Source: Bartonella bovis 91-4
GTDB taxonomy: Bacteria > Pseudomonadota > Alphaproteobacteria > Rhizobiales > Rhizobiaceae
Direction: 5' to 3'
DNA: 64,000 bases
Assembly: GCF_000384965.1 (NCBI RefSeq)
Contig: NZ_CM001844.1
Coordinates: forward strand, 841,341 to 905,340
Shown piece after piece: positions 52,330 through 62,236 of this stretch (position 1 is the stretch's first letter; each line of letters begins with the position of its first letter). Below the pieces are notes generated by a model, which was not told the origin of the DNA, did not search any database, and worked only from the letters and a program-made list of their open reading frames with translations. A program made the position numbers and the translations under genes.

Positions 52330-52496
52330 ATAAAGAATCCTACCAATTAGTATTAGCTAAAAACATTAGCATCCACTATTAAATATTAACAATAAAACTT
52401 TTTCGTAAAAATAAAAGTCTTCTACAAAAAATAATCAAATTTTCGCTTTAATTATTATAAAGTAAATAGGGTCATATAAAATAAACCTTCGCAATT

Positions 52497-53813
52497 TTAT
52501 GTCATACGTTCAATGCGAATGAATTGAGATCTCGCAACAAGATGACCATCTTTTGCAATTCCTGCAAGCGCTTGTTGTATGTTTGTTTCTGTTGTTTCAT
52601 GTGTGACTAAAATAATTGTTTTTGTTCCCCCAATTTGACCTTCTACAAAAGACCTCTGAACAATTGACTCCAATGAGATGTCATGATCAGCCATATGCTT
52701 TGCAACCGTCGCAAAAACACCAGCACGATCATGAACACTCAAACGAATAAAGTAACCACCTGCATGGGTAGCAATGCATGCTTTTTTATAAGGAGTAAGC
52801 GCTAATGCTGGCCGTCCCAAAACAGATCCATATTGAAAACCAGGATGAGCTTTTGCTATGTCAGCTAAATCCCCAATAACCGCTGAAGCTGTTGCTGCCC
52901 CTCCAGCACCAGGACCAGAAAAAAGTAACTCACCCAATAAATCACTTTGAATAGCAAGTGCATTAGTGACGCCATGAATCTGTGCAATCACCGATGATGT
53001 GGGCACCATTGCCGGATGAACACGTTGCTCGATTCCTGTATCAGTTTTTAACGCAACTCCTAAAAGTTTAATACGATAACCCAATTCATCAGCTGCACGG
53101 ATATCAACTTGCGAGATATTACTAATTCCTTCAACATAAATATCATCCAACGAAATGGCAGTTCCAAATGCTAAACTTGTTAATAAAGCTAACTTATGAG
53201 CGGTATCGTGACCTTCAATATCAAAAATCGGATCAGCCTCAGCATAACCAAGTTTTTGTGCATCTGCCAAGCAATCCTTAAATGAAAGACCTTCAGTAAA
53301 CATACGCGTTAATATATAGTTACAGGTCCCATTAAGAATTCCATAAATTCGCGATACATAATTACTGGAAAGAGATTCTTTCATTACTTTAATAACAGGA
53401 ATTCCACCTGCGACAGCAGCTTCAAAATTAAGAAAAACGCCTTTTTCTTCTGCATGAACAGCAAGCGCCACCCCATGTCGGGCCAACAGCGCCTTATTGG
53501 CAGTAACAACATGGTGTCCTGCCTTAAGTGCTGCTTCAACTGAAGCATGCGCGACATCTAACTCACCACCAATCAACTCAACGAAAACATCAATTTCATT
53601 AGAGGAAGCCATCTGAATAGGTGAATCGAACCATTTAACATGACTCAAATCAATCCCACGATCACGATTTTTATCGCGTGCACTAACTGCAACAACTTCT
53701 ATTGGTCGTCTGCAATGACAAATTAAAGTATCTGCCTTTTCGTGTAAAATTCGAACAACTGAAGCACCGACTGTTCCAAGGCCTCCAATTCCAACCCTCA
53801 AAGCTTCCGCCAT
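52497..53813 (-). CDS. hom: Homoserine dehydrogenase
   Basis: A 438-residue enzyme that reduces aspartate semialdehyde to homoserine on the way to threonine and methionine. The NAD(P)-binding loop GGLGTVGASVVRIL is at the N terminus. VVTANKALLARHG, the GGIPVI segment and the catalytic region YAEADPIFDIEGHDTAHKL follow. A C-terminal ACT domain (SVHDRAGVFATVAKHMADHD) from about residue 350 suggests allosteric control, usually by threonine. Confidence 0.95.
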   Translation of the reverse strand: MAEALRVGIGGLGTVGASVVRILHEKADTLICHCRRPIEVVAVSARDKNRDRGIDLSHVKWFDSPIQMASSNEIDVFVELIGGELDVAHASVEAALKAGHHVVTANKALLARHGVALAVHAEEKGVFLNFEAAVAGGIPVIKVMKESLSSNYVSRIYGILNGTCNYILTRMFTEGLSFKDCLADAQKLGYAEADPIFDIEGHDTAHKLALLTSLAFGTAISLDDIYVEGISNISQVDIRAADELGYRIKLLGVALKTDTGIEQRVHPAMVPTSSVIAQIHGVTNALAIQSDLLGELLFSGPGAGGAATASAVIGDLADIAKAHPGFQYGSVLGRPALALTPYKKACIATHAGGYFIRLSVHDRAGVFATVAKHMADHDISLESIVQRSFVEGQIGGTKTIILVTHETTETNIQQALAGIAKDGHLVARSQFIRIERMT

Positions 53814-54783
53814 TATTTAAACTGCCTGCTGATTTTTTATCTTTATTGAAAAATATTTGACATAACATTTGCTCTTGATGCAAATTACGTTCCTTCGCAA
53901 CGAATACATACGTACTATTACACTCCTACCTTCAAAATGACAACAACATCCGCTCATTTAATCAAACATTGAAAAACTATGAGAAATACAAAATTAGCAT
54001 CTTCAAAGAATAAATTTAAAAACCATAATTTGCATAGACGCACAAATGCTGTATAATTTAAGTAAGGTCACACATATAAAGCAGTTGTTATTTATATATC
54101 CAAGATTAAAATTCCGCCCTGCGCTCTAATACTTAAAAGGCTTTAAATCCTGATATAAATTTAACATTTATATACCGCGTTAAATATCTGAAAGCTTGAA
54201 ATTAATAAATAAATTACCCCCAAAATAATGCTCTGGGTTTAAATAATTATCGATTTCCGATCGTACAATTTGATGTAATTTTTTTCAACTTCATAACATC
54301 GCATTTTCTTATTTTTATTAGATTTAATAAATCTACGATTTGTATTTTAAAAAGTAGCTTTCGTATGTATACATCTTTTTTAGTTAATTAATAAGAAGTT
54401 GTCGTCGCATCTTAATTAATTGCTCCCTAATAACTTTGATTTTATCAAAAAGTACGGATATCCATCGTTTTGTGAAGCTTTTTTGCAAGTAAAGGAAATC
54501 TTCATTATGTCACCTTCCCTAGCCACTCAATAAAATAACACTAAAAAATTTAGGTATCAAAATTACTGATCTTCACTATTCTCATTTATTTACCGAAATT
54601 GGAAATAACAAAATTTCATTTGGTTATTATTGCTGCTAATGCTAAGGTTTTTACCAATTTTTTAATTATTTTATCAGATTTTCTCATTTAATATTTTGTG
54701 GAATAACTTAAATTACGCCAACATATATATTTCAAAATAATTCAATAAAATGTGTTTTTTTTAAAAAATCACTCATAGAGGGG
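53814..54783. other. Long intergenic region with one coding-like frame
   Basis: About 1 kb of AT-rich sequence between hom and tRNA-Glu. A minus-strand frame at 54384-54509 is open for 42 codons, and its translation has a plausible basic helical composition ending in IREQLIKMRRQLLIN. It has only TTG as a possible start, preceded at a distance by GGAAGGTGA. It may be the tail of an eroded gene. No repeat or RNA gene was recognised. Confidence 0.3.
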
Positions 54784-54812
54784 TTGCGAAGTAAAAAGAT
54801 CCTCTCTATAAG
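54784..54812 (+). promoter_or_regulatory. Promoter of the tRNA-Glu gene
   Basis: TTGCGA (54784-54789), a 17-base spacer and TATAAG (54807-54812) lie 15 bases before the mature tRNA 5' end. The position and spacing fit a stable-RNA promoter. Confidence 0.6.
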
Positions 54813-54827
54813 CCTCATCACTGGTTT

Positions 54828-54902
54828 GCGCCCATCGTCTAGCGGTTAGGACATCGCCCTTTCACGGCGGAAACAGGGGTTCGATTCCCCTTGGGCGTAC
54901 CA
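54828..54902 (+). tRNA. tRNA-Glu (anticodon TTC)
   Basis: A complete cloverleaf. The acceptor stem GCGCCCA pairs with TGGGCGT (a G-U pair at the first position). The anticodon stem CCGCC-like arms in CGCCC/GGCGG enclose the loop TTTCACG with anticodon TTC. The T arm has GGTTCGATTCC and CCA is encoded at 54900-54902. The accessory genes at 55.2-62.2 kb lie downstream of its 3' end, a typical integration position, but I saw no second copy of the tRNA 3' end to mark an attachment site. Confidence 0.96.
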
Positions 54903-55169
54903 TTTATTCTTAACCTTACCTATATCTATCTAATTCTATTATTCTTTTTTTAAGATAGGGATAAAATAATACGATTAGGGAGTGGAATTTTCCAACTTAA
55001 CTTTACAAAATGTACCAAAATCACCTCGAACTCTTGATTGGTTTTCTACTTATACAAATATTCCTCATTCTCATCATACTTAAAAATGTCTCTTGTTAAG
55101 CTTAAATTGATCTCATTATGATCCTACCTATCTAAATACACTTGCAACCATCCAACACAAAAAACATCT
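54903..55169. other. Intergenic downstream of tRNA-Glu
   Basis: Runs from the tRNA end to the decayed phage-like frames. A T-run near 54943-54951 may end tRNA transcription. No gene is recognised. Confidence 0.3.
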
Positions 55170-55328
55170 TCATTTGTCACGCACTCAGTTAGAAAGATCA
55201 GAGCGCGCATCAGCATTACTCTTCTTTTAATCTGATCTTTTATTTTCAGTCTTTTTGTTACTACCTTTAAAGCTTCCTCTGTCTGTTTTGTGTTGTTCAA
55301 CTTTTTTCCAAATCTGACAAATATTCAT
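55170..55328 (-). pseudogene. Decayed small gene, possibly a phage lysis accessory protein
   Basis: From ATG 55328, preceded by GGAG, the frame reads MNICQIWKKVEQ and continues with two internal stops. The middle is better read in another frame (TEEALKVVTKRLKIKDQI, a charged coiled coil), and the end returns to NADARSDLSN. The pattern, a coiled coil and then a short conserved-looking tail after a holin-like gene, recalls phage Rz-type lysis proteins. The start overlaps the stop of the preceding remnant, as in phage lysis cassettes. At least one frameshift and two stops make it inactive. Confidence 0.4.
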
Positions 55329-55669
55329 TAAAATCTCCAAAAGAGTAGCGAATACATCAAGTATAATCGCAAGGTATTTTTACACCCATTACTCTGCCTT
55401 TTTTGTAAGCTTTCAGATAAATTCTTGACACGATATGATACGATCACAATAACCAAACTTATAAAGATAGCACCTAATCCACCAGTGATCTAAAATTGCT
55501 TTACCAATACAAGCAAGCGAATCTATAATGGCGTTATTTTTCTTATTGAGAGTTTGAGACTATCGAATGCTCCCATTTGTCTTGCTTCTATGAAAGCTGA
55601 AGTGGCAATAACAGCTCCACCTTTTACCCTTATACTCCAGAGCAACGATGCATTAAAAGTGTCAAACAT
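55328..55669 (-). pseudogene. Decayed holin-like or small membrane protein gene
   Basis: A minus-strand frame from ATG 55669 reads MFDTFNASLLWSIRVKGGAV, then meets in-frame TAG at codons 49 and 60. It then continues into GGLGAIFISLVIVIVSYRVK, a transmembrane helix with a basic tail like the C terminus of small phage holins, and stops at 55328. The stretch between the stops reads better in a neighbouring frame, so it probably carries frameshifts too. It is followed by the small remnant above, an order seen in phage lysis modules. The phage origin is inference. Confidence 0.4.
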
Positions 55670-56003
55670 AGTTGGATACAGAAAATGATTATACAATAAG
55701 TATAGAATGTAAATTGTTTAATGAAACGCAAAAAAAATATAGCCGACGTATGCACAATGCTATAGAATTTTAAGCTATTTAAATCATCTTCGTCAAAAAG
55801 ATATAGCCAACAGTATAATTTTTTACCGTTTTATTATAAAAATAATAGAAATTTATAGATTTATTCCGCCTATAAATAACACATCTCATTTGTTAAGAAA
55901 TTTTTATGTCTTTTGTGCAGAACAAAATATTGCCAGGTTGACGAATTTGTCTAGACACGATAGTTGAAAATATTTTTATGCGGGATAATGAGCGGGGAAT
56001 ATT
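55670..56003. other. Upstream region of the restriction-modification gene
   Basis: AT-rich sequence. ATATAGCC occurs twice in similar contexts (near 55739 and 55801). GGGGA precedes the ATG of the next gene. No clear promoter consensus was picked. Confidence 0.3.
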
Positions 56004-59000
56004 ATGGCAGAGAAAACGCTGCAGTCGCTTTTGCAGACATATCGTGATGAAGCGCGTACCCAACGGGACAAAGGAACATATTTTGAACGGTTTGCTCTTG
56101 CTTATCTCACGCATGATCCTCTTCAGCGCAGGGAATATGAAAATATTCAAACCTTTAAAGATTGGGCTAAAGAAAATGGTTGGGATGCTCGTGACACCGG
56201 TATAGATCTTGTCGCAAAGCTTTGTAAAGAAGATGGCTTTGCAGCTATTCAATGTAAATTCTATGATGCAGACTATAGAATTAGAAAAAGAGATATCGAT
56301 AGCTTTATTTCAGCATCAGGGAAAGATCTATTCAAGCGACGTGTCGTTATAGATAGCACTGAAAAACCTTGGAGTGACAATGCCGAAACAATGAAAGAAG
56401 GGCAAAGTATCCCTGTTATACGAATTAATCTTTCTGATATGCAAGAAAGTCCTATTCGTTGGGAAACCTTTGCAGCTAAAAATCAAATTGTTTTAGCACC
56501 CAAAAAAGATTTACGTAAACACCAAGAGGAAGCATTGCATGCTGTGCGTGCTGGACTTACTGAAGCAGACCGTGGCAAGCTTATCATGGCCTGTGGTACA
56601 GGTAAGACATTTACCAGTCTCAAAATCGCTGAGGATTTGGCAGGTAAAGGCAAGCGTGTCTTATTTCTTGTTCCCTCCCTTGCTCTTATGTCACAAACGG
56701 TGCGTGAATGGGCAAATGATACACAAATCTATTTAAGATCTTTTGCAGTGTGTTCAGATACACAAGTTGGTAAGCGTCGTAAAAGTAATGACGATATTGC
56801 TGAAATTGATGTATCAGATCTTGTTTTTCCGGCAACAACCGACGCCGCTCAACTTGCAAAAAATGCTAGCGATGTTGTGGCAGATGAAATGACTGTTGTG
56901 TTTGCAACCTATCAATCCATTCAAGTTATTTCTGATGCCCAAAACAAATATGGCTTGCCCGTATTTGATCTTATTATTTGTGATGAGGCTCATCGTACAA
57001 CAGGCGCAACACTGAGTGGAGAAAATGAATCTAATTTCGTTAAGGTGCACTTTAATGAATGTATTCGTGCAAAAAAACGCCTTTATATGACAGCGACACC
57101 TCGTATTTTTGGTGATAACGCAAAAAGTCGAGCCAACGAAGTTGATGCAGTTCTTGCTTCAATGGATGATGAAAAGCTCTTTGGTAAAACACTTTTTTAT
57201 CGCGGTTTTTCATGGGCAGTGCAAAATGGTCTTTTAACGGACTACAAAGTCATTGTGTTGGCAATGGACGAAGGACTTGTGAGTTCAGCTGTACAAAAAC
57301 GTCTTAGTGATAGTGAATCTGAACTTATCCTTGATGATGCAACAAAAATCATCGGATGTTATAAAGCCCTAATCAAAACCGACATGAAAGTCGACGTTAA
57401 CTTTGACCCTGCCCCCATGCAGCGTGTTTTAGCATTTTGTAAAGATATCAAAAGCTCTGAATTACTCCGTGATGAGTTTTCAGCAGTCGTTGAAGAATAT
57501 TTTGATTATATCAACAAAAAGGATACTGAAAACGAACCATTTCTGAAATGTGAAGTTGAACATGTTGATGGCACGTTCAATGCTAAAGAACGTAGTATAT
57601 TGCTTGATTGGCTGAAAGCTGATGCCGGGGATAATGTTTGCCGTGTCTTGACGAATGCACGTTGTTTATCTGAGGGAGTGGATGTTCCAGCTCTGGACGC
57701 TATTATATTTTTACACCCGCGTAAGAGCCTGATAGATGTTGTTCAGGCGGTTGGGCGTGTGATGCGTCGGTCTGAGGGCAAAAAAATGGGTTATATCATT
57801 CTACCAATTGGAATTCCTTTTGGTATTCCAGTGAAACAAGCTTTAAACAACAACGAAAAGTATCGCGTTATCTGGCAAATTTTGAATGCTTTGCGTGCTC
57901 ATGATGACTATTTTGATGCGACAATTAATCAAGCATCACTGGGGCAAGACGTAAGTAGTAAAATTGAAATTATCGGCATTACCCAGAGCACTGAGCTGCA
58001 GGCTGTTACTGCTATTGTAGACGACCTTCCAACACAGTTAAAGTCTGCACAATTGAACATAGGGACACCGGGGCAAGATTTTATTGCCACACATGAAGTT
58101 CAAGGGGAGCTTTCATTTTGTGTTGATGAACTTTCTCGTGCGATCAAAGCAAAGATGGTCGACAAATGTGGTACACGTAATTATTGGGAGGATTGGGCTA
58201 GCAATATTGCTGAAATTGCCAAAAATCATATCACACGTTTAACAGGTATTTTGGCAGCACCAGATACTGAAGTGCGACAGACCTTTGACAAATTCTTGGC
58301 AGAACTGCGTAACGATTTAAATAACGCTATCACAGAAAGTGACGCGATTGAAATGCTTGCACAGCATATTATCACGCGCCCTGTATTTGAAGCGTTGTTT
58401 GAAGGGCATCAGTTTGTTCGTGAGAACCCTGTATCGCGTGCCATGCAGCGTATGCTTGATGTGTTGAATGAAGCTAACCTTGAGAAGGAATCCAAAAATC
58501 TTAAAAAATTTTACGATAATGTGAAATCACGAGCCAGTGGCATTACCGATCCACAAGCAAAACAAAGTTTAATTTTAGAGCTTTATGATAAGTTTTTCCG
58601 TTATGCTTTTCCACGCACTGTGGAAAAACTGGGGATTGTTTATACTCCCGTTGAAGTTGTAGATTTTATTCTCCATTCAGTTAATGAAGTATTAAAAACT
58701 GAATTTGGGCAAACACTTGGTTCGCCAGGTGTTAACATCATGGATCCCTTTACGGGAACGGGAACTTTTATCACACGACTTTTACAATCTGGTTTGATTA
58801 AACCAGAAGAAATGGAACACAAGTTCCGTCATGAAATTCACGCCAACGAAATAGTATTGTTGGCATACTATATCGCGGGCATTAATATTGAGGCAACATA
58901 TCACAGCATTATGGGTGGGGACTATGTTCCATTCAGGGGGATTTGTTTAACCGATACATTCCAGCTTTATGAGCACGGACAGGAGAAAGAACAAGAAAAA

Positions 59001-60983
59001 GATCTGCTTGATCTAATGGAGAATAATAGTACACGTCGGTCACATCAGCAAAATTTGAATATTCGTGTTATTGTTGGTAACCCTCCTTATTCTATAGGAC
59101 AAAAGAGTGAAAACGACAATGCAAAGAATATCAATTATCCTAAATTAGACAGTCGCATCCATGAAACTTATGCAGCTCAATCTGAAGGAAGTACTCTATT
59201 ACGGTCACTGTATGACAGTTACATTCGGGCAATTTGTTGGGCGAGTAATCGTATAAAAGACTGTGGTGTTATTGGTTTTGTCACAAATGCAGGTTTTATT
59301 AATGCGCGCTCTATGAACGGTTTACGAAAATGCCTGGTTGAAGAATTTAGCAGCCTTTATATTTTTCATTTACGAGGTGATCAACGAACTTCTGGAGAAC
59401 TTTCTCGAAAAGAAGGTGGAAAAATTTTTGGTTCGGGAAGCCGAGCCCCCATTACTATCTCTATGCTTATCAAAAATCCAGAAGCAAAACAATGTGGAAA
59501 AATTTATTATTATGATATTGGAGATTATCTCACGAAAAAAGAGAAACTTTCTGAAATTCAGCGTTTTGGCAGTATTGGTGGGATCAAGCGTGAAAATGGT
59601 TGGCAAGCTATTATACCAGATAAACACGGCGATTGGCTCAATCAACGCAACAATGATTTTGAAACATTTTTAGTCTTGGGAGATAAAAAAAATAACAACT
59701 TAAAACTATTCAATACTTTTTCTTGTGGCGTCGTAACTAACCGTGACGCTTGGACATACAATTCAAGCCGCGAAGCCTTAGCAGAGAATATGAGTAATAT
59801 GATTACCTTCTATAATAATGAAGTGGAACGTTTTAATACTACATATCTACATTCTGACCACAAAGTACATACAAATTCTGTAGATGATTTTATCAACACG
59901 GACGCTAGAAAGATCAGTTGGAGCCATTCTATCAAACAACAACTAATTAAAGGAACTATTTTAACATTTGAGAGTGACTGTCTTACCCTGAGCCTTTATA
60001 GACCTTTTACACGCCTGTGGCTTTATTATAATCGTGCCCTTAACGAAAGAGTATATCAAATGCCGTTCATATTTCCTATGAAAAAGGTGGTAGAAAATAA
60101 AGTGATACAAATCACAGGAATTGGAGTCAAAAAGGATTTTTCTGTTATCATGACTAAGGATTTACCTAACCTTGATGCACTAGAGAAAGGTCAATGTTTT
60201 CCACGGTACATTTACAAAAGTGTCGCATCTTTAAAAGATGAAGATGAGAAGCAGATCCATTTATTTGCAAATTGTGCAAAAGAAACCAAAGAAGATGGCT
60301 TGCAGTGGCATGATGCTATTACTAATGAAGGGTTAGCATATTTTAAAGCGGCTTATCTTGGCGAAACAATTACAAAGGATGATCTTTTCTTTTACGTTTA
60401 TGGGATTTTACATTCTGAGGATTATCGTGCCCGTTACGCTCATAATCTTTCCAAACAATTGCCTCGTATCCCAACGGTTAAAAAAGTAGAGGATTTTTGG
60501 GCTTTTGTTGAAGCTGGTCGAAAACTTGGTGATTTGCATACAAATTATGAAGATGTAGAACCATACCACGTTACATATAAACAGGGCGATCCAAGCACTT
60601 GGGTTATTGATGATGAGGTTAATTTCTACCGTGTTGAAAAGATGAAGTTTGCTGGTAAACGTGGTACTATTGATAAAAGTACCGTGATTTATAATACACA
60701 AATTACTATGCAAAATATCCCATTGGAAGCTTATGACTATATAGTGAATGGTAGATCTGCTCTTGAATGGGTTATGGATAGGCAAATTGTGAAAACCGAT
60801 AAAGCAAGTGGTATTGTTAATGATGCTAATCGCTATGCTGTGGAGACTGTTGGCAATCCTGCTTACCCTTTAGAATTATTTCAACGGATTATTACTGTGA
60901 GTTTAGAAACAATGAAAATTGTTCATAATCTCCCAAAATTAGAAATAAGAGAAATTGAAGATACTCAAAAAACTGTACACTAA
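56004..60983 (+). CDS. Single-chain Type ISP restriction-modification enzyme
   Basis: A 1659-residue multidomain enzyme. An Mrr-like PD-(D/E)XK nuclease lies at the N terminus (D68 in DTGIDLV, Q83 and K85 in AIQCKF). An SF2 helicase follows with Walker A ACGTGKT (196-202), DEAH (327-330), TATPR (363-367) and VGRVMRR (583-589). A helical coupler spans about 700-870. An N6-adenine methyltransferase has GIVYTP (877-882), motif I DPFTGTGTF (914-922) and motif IV NPPY (1026-1029). The long C-terminal region from about 1060 should hold target recognition. Order and size match the Type ISP enzymes LlaGI and LlaBIII, which translocate on DNA and cut after meeting head-on. All key motifs are present, so it looks functional. 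It lies downstream of tRNA-Glu beside phage-like remnants, suggesting horizontal gain. Confidence 0.92.
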   Translation: MAEKTLQSLLQTYRDEARTQRDKGTYFERFALAYLTHDPLQRREYENIQTFKDWAKENGWDARDTGIDLVAKLCKEDGFAAIQCKFYDADYRIRKRDIDSFISASGKDLFKRRVVIDSTEKPWSDNAETMKEGQSIPVIRINLSDMQESPIRWETFAAKNQIVLAPKKDLRKHQEEALHAVRAGLTEADRGKLIMACGTGKTFTSLKIAEDLAGKGKRVLFLVPSLALMSQTVREWANDTQIYLRSFAVCSDTQVGKRRKSNDDIAEIDVSDLVFPATTDAAQLAKNASDVVADEMTVVFATYQSIQVISDAQNKYGLPVFDLIICDEAHRTTGATLSGENESNFVKVHFNECIRAKKRLYMTATPRIFGDNAKSRANEVDAVLASMDDEKLFGKTLFYRGFSWAVQNGLLTDYKVIVLAMDEGLVSSAVQKRLSDSESELILDDATKIIGCYKALIKTDMKVDVNFDPAPMQRVLAFCKDIKSSELLRDEFSAVVEEYFDYINKKDTENEPFLKCEVEHVDGTFNAKERSILLDWLKADAGDNVCRVLTNARCLSEGVDVPALDAIIFLHPRKSLIDVVQAVGRVMRRSEGKKMGYIILPIGIPFGIPVKQALNNNEKYRVIWQILNALRAHDDYFDATINQASLGQDVSSKIEIIGITQSTELQAVTAIVDDLPTQLKSAQLNIGTPGQDFIATHEVQGELSFCVDELSRAIKAKMVDKCGTRNYWEDWASNIAEIAKNHITRLTGILAAPDTEVRQTFDKFLAELRNDLNNAITESDAIEMLAQHIITRPVFEALFEGHQFVRENPVSRAMQRMLDVLNEANLEKESKNLKKFYDNVKSRASGITDPQAKQSLILELYDKFFRYAFPRTVEKLGIVYTPVEVVDFILHSVNEVLKTEFGQTLGSPGVNIMDPFTGTGTFITRLLQSGLIKPEEMEHKFRHEIHANEIVLLAYYIAGINIEATYHSIMGGDYVPFRGICLTDTFQLYEHGQEKEQEKDLLDLMENNSTRRSHQQNLNIRVIVGNPPYSIGQKSENDNAKNINYPKLDSRIHETYAAQSEGSTLLRSLYDSYIRAICWASNRIKDCGVIGFVTNAGFINARSMNGLRKCLVEEFSSLYIFHLRGDQRTSGELSRKEGGKIFGSGSRAPITISMLIKNPEAKQCGKIYYYDIGDYLTKKEKLSEIQRFGSIGGIKRENGWQAIIPDKHGDWLNQRNNDFETFLVLGDKKNNNLKLFNTFSCGVVTNRDAWTYNSSREALAENMSNMITFYNNEVERFNTTYLHSDHKVHTNSVDDFINTDARKISWSHSIKQQLIKGTILTFESDCLTLSLYRPFTRLWLYYNRALNERVYQMPFIFPMKKVVENKVIQITGIGVKKDFSVIMTKDLPNLDALEKGQCFPRYIYKSVASLKDEDEKQIHLFANCAKETKEDGLQWHDAITNEGLAYFKAAYLGETITKDDLFFYVYGILHSEDYRARYAHNLSKQLPRIPTVKKVEDFWAFVEAGRKLGDLHTNYEDVEPYHVTYKQGDPSTWVIDDEVNFYRVEKMKFAGKRGTIDKSTVIYNTQITMQNIPLEAYDYIVNGRSALEWVMDRQIVKTDKASGIVNDANRYAVETVGNPAYPLELFQRIITVSLETMKIVHNLPKLEIREIEDTQKTVH

Positions 60984-61001
60984 AAAAATTTAAGTACAGT
61001 T
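60971..61001 (+). repeat. Perfect 8-bp inverted repeat over the stop of the restriction-modification gene
   Basis: AACTGTAC (60971-60978) and GTACAGTT (60994-61001) pair perfectly around a 15-base A/T-rich loop that includes the stop codon. No T-run follows on the plus strand. It may act as an RNA-stabilising hairpin, a weak terminator or a protein site. Confidence 0.55.
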
Positions 61002-61597
61002 TGGAGTTATCTCCTTAAATAAAAAGAGCGTTGTTAAATTTTCAAAGTGAAAAAGAATAATTTAAAAGTAGTCTGTATCTTTTGAAATTTCAATTATCAA
61101 GGATCTTGCGCTTACAGTTTGTCAAAGAAATTTGTATTATCTTTATGTCATTACTCAAGAGTACAGAAACTCAAATACTGGTATAAAAGCGTTCATTATT
61201 ACTTGTATGATCTAAGTGGTTTTCACAAATTTAAGGGAGAATTTTAGAATTAGAATTTTTCCATCTATTAATGTTGCACTACATTTCCTAAGTGCAACAT
61301 TAAGAACATTCATACTATTAAAAAATCTACATAAGATTTACGTTAAAAACTTTTAATACTTTCTACGTTTTTTCAAAAAACTAGCCCCGAGTTAAGCTTA
61401 GTGAGTTTATTGTAGAGTCACTGCTCTTTTTTATAGTATTGATTTTTATCCAAACCAATAAATCATAATAGGAAAGTAAAATGGCCACAAAAGCTTTATA
61501 AACTCGTTGTTTAATTTACTTACAAGATGCAATATTCTAAGAAATTATTGCAAAATCTAAACAAATTTATAAATGAATCAAATAATTTTATAAGATA
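61002..61597. other. Intergenic, island interior
   Basis: AT-rich sequence with no gene recognised. A good ribosome binding site and ATG near 61481 open only a six-codon frame (ATGGCCACAAAAGC, then TAA), perhaps a gene relic. A weak hairpin with arms AGTGA (61400-61404) and TCACT (61418-61422) is followed by a short T-run. Confidence 0.35.
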
Positions 61598-62236
61598 TTA
61601 ATACACAATAGAAAAATGTATAGATCCTATAGCCCCAGTAAATATCTGCTTACCTTCTTGTTGAAACTGTTGAATTAATTTTTCATCAATCATGCGGCGA
61701 TCCCACATTGTGCCAAACATATAGCCTTTCTTCCAATCAACAGGTCTTCCAGTAAAGTTTTCCATAGTCGATTGACTGTATATTTTGGCAGTATCATGAT
61801 CTAAAGCTTTAAATAAAGCCTGTGATCCCCCACCAAGCAATTTACCTTCTTTTGCAAAAAAATGTATAAGATCTTTTAACTGATTATCACTTACTACCAA
61901 AGGAGCATAAATCTGAAAGTGACCATTTGGAACATCATCATAACCCTGAAATTGCGAAGAATCAGCATCAATTAAATCTCCCCAAAAAGAAACAGAGTGA
62001 GTGTAATCCATTAGAGAAGAAATTTCAGCAGCCTGAATTTCATTATCAGATATCTCTTTAATATGTGACAATGCATCATAGAATTTTAAAGGAAAAATAT
62101 CTTTAGTACCAATAGATACAGATGGCGTCTGAACAGTGTCCTGAAGCGTCTCATCAAAATGCTGTTCCATAGGTAAACTATGCTTTTGATATTCATCAAT
62201 TTTTATATTGAACTGAAATGAATCAATAAAAACCAT
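61598..62236 (-). CDS. Unrecognised 212-residue protein
   Basis: I do not recognise this family. The product has no signal peptide or transmembrane helix, so it is probably cytoplasmic or exported by another route. It is acidic in its first half and has a glycine-rich GKLLGGGSQALFK segment and an aromatic-rich second half (WKKGYMFGTMWDRRM). GGAGGA runs into two consecutive ATG codons; the second (62236) has the better spacing. It stands alone between the restriction-modification gene and icd, on the opposite strand, and is flanked by long gaps. A lineage-specific or acquired gene is likely. Confidence 0.6.
   Translation of the reverse strand: MVFIDSFQFNIKIDEYQKHSLPMEQHFDETLQDTVQTPSVSIGTKDIFPLKFYDALSHIKEISDNEIQAAEISSLMDYTHSVSFWGDLIDADSSQFQGYDDVPNGHFQIYAPLVVSDNQLKDLIHFFAKEGKLLGGGSQALFKALDHDTAKIYSQSTMENFTGRPVDWKKGYMFGTMWDRRMIDEKLIQQFQQEGKQIFTGAIGSIHFSIVY

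Noticed and set aside
55893..56252. 119-codon minus-strand frame antisense to the start of the restriction-modification gene
   Set aside because: It overlaps the clearly coding nuclease domain and has no recognisable features.
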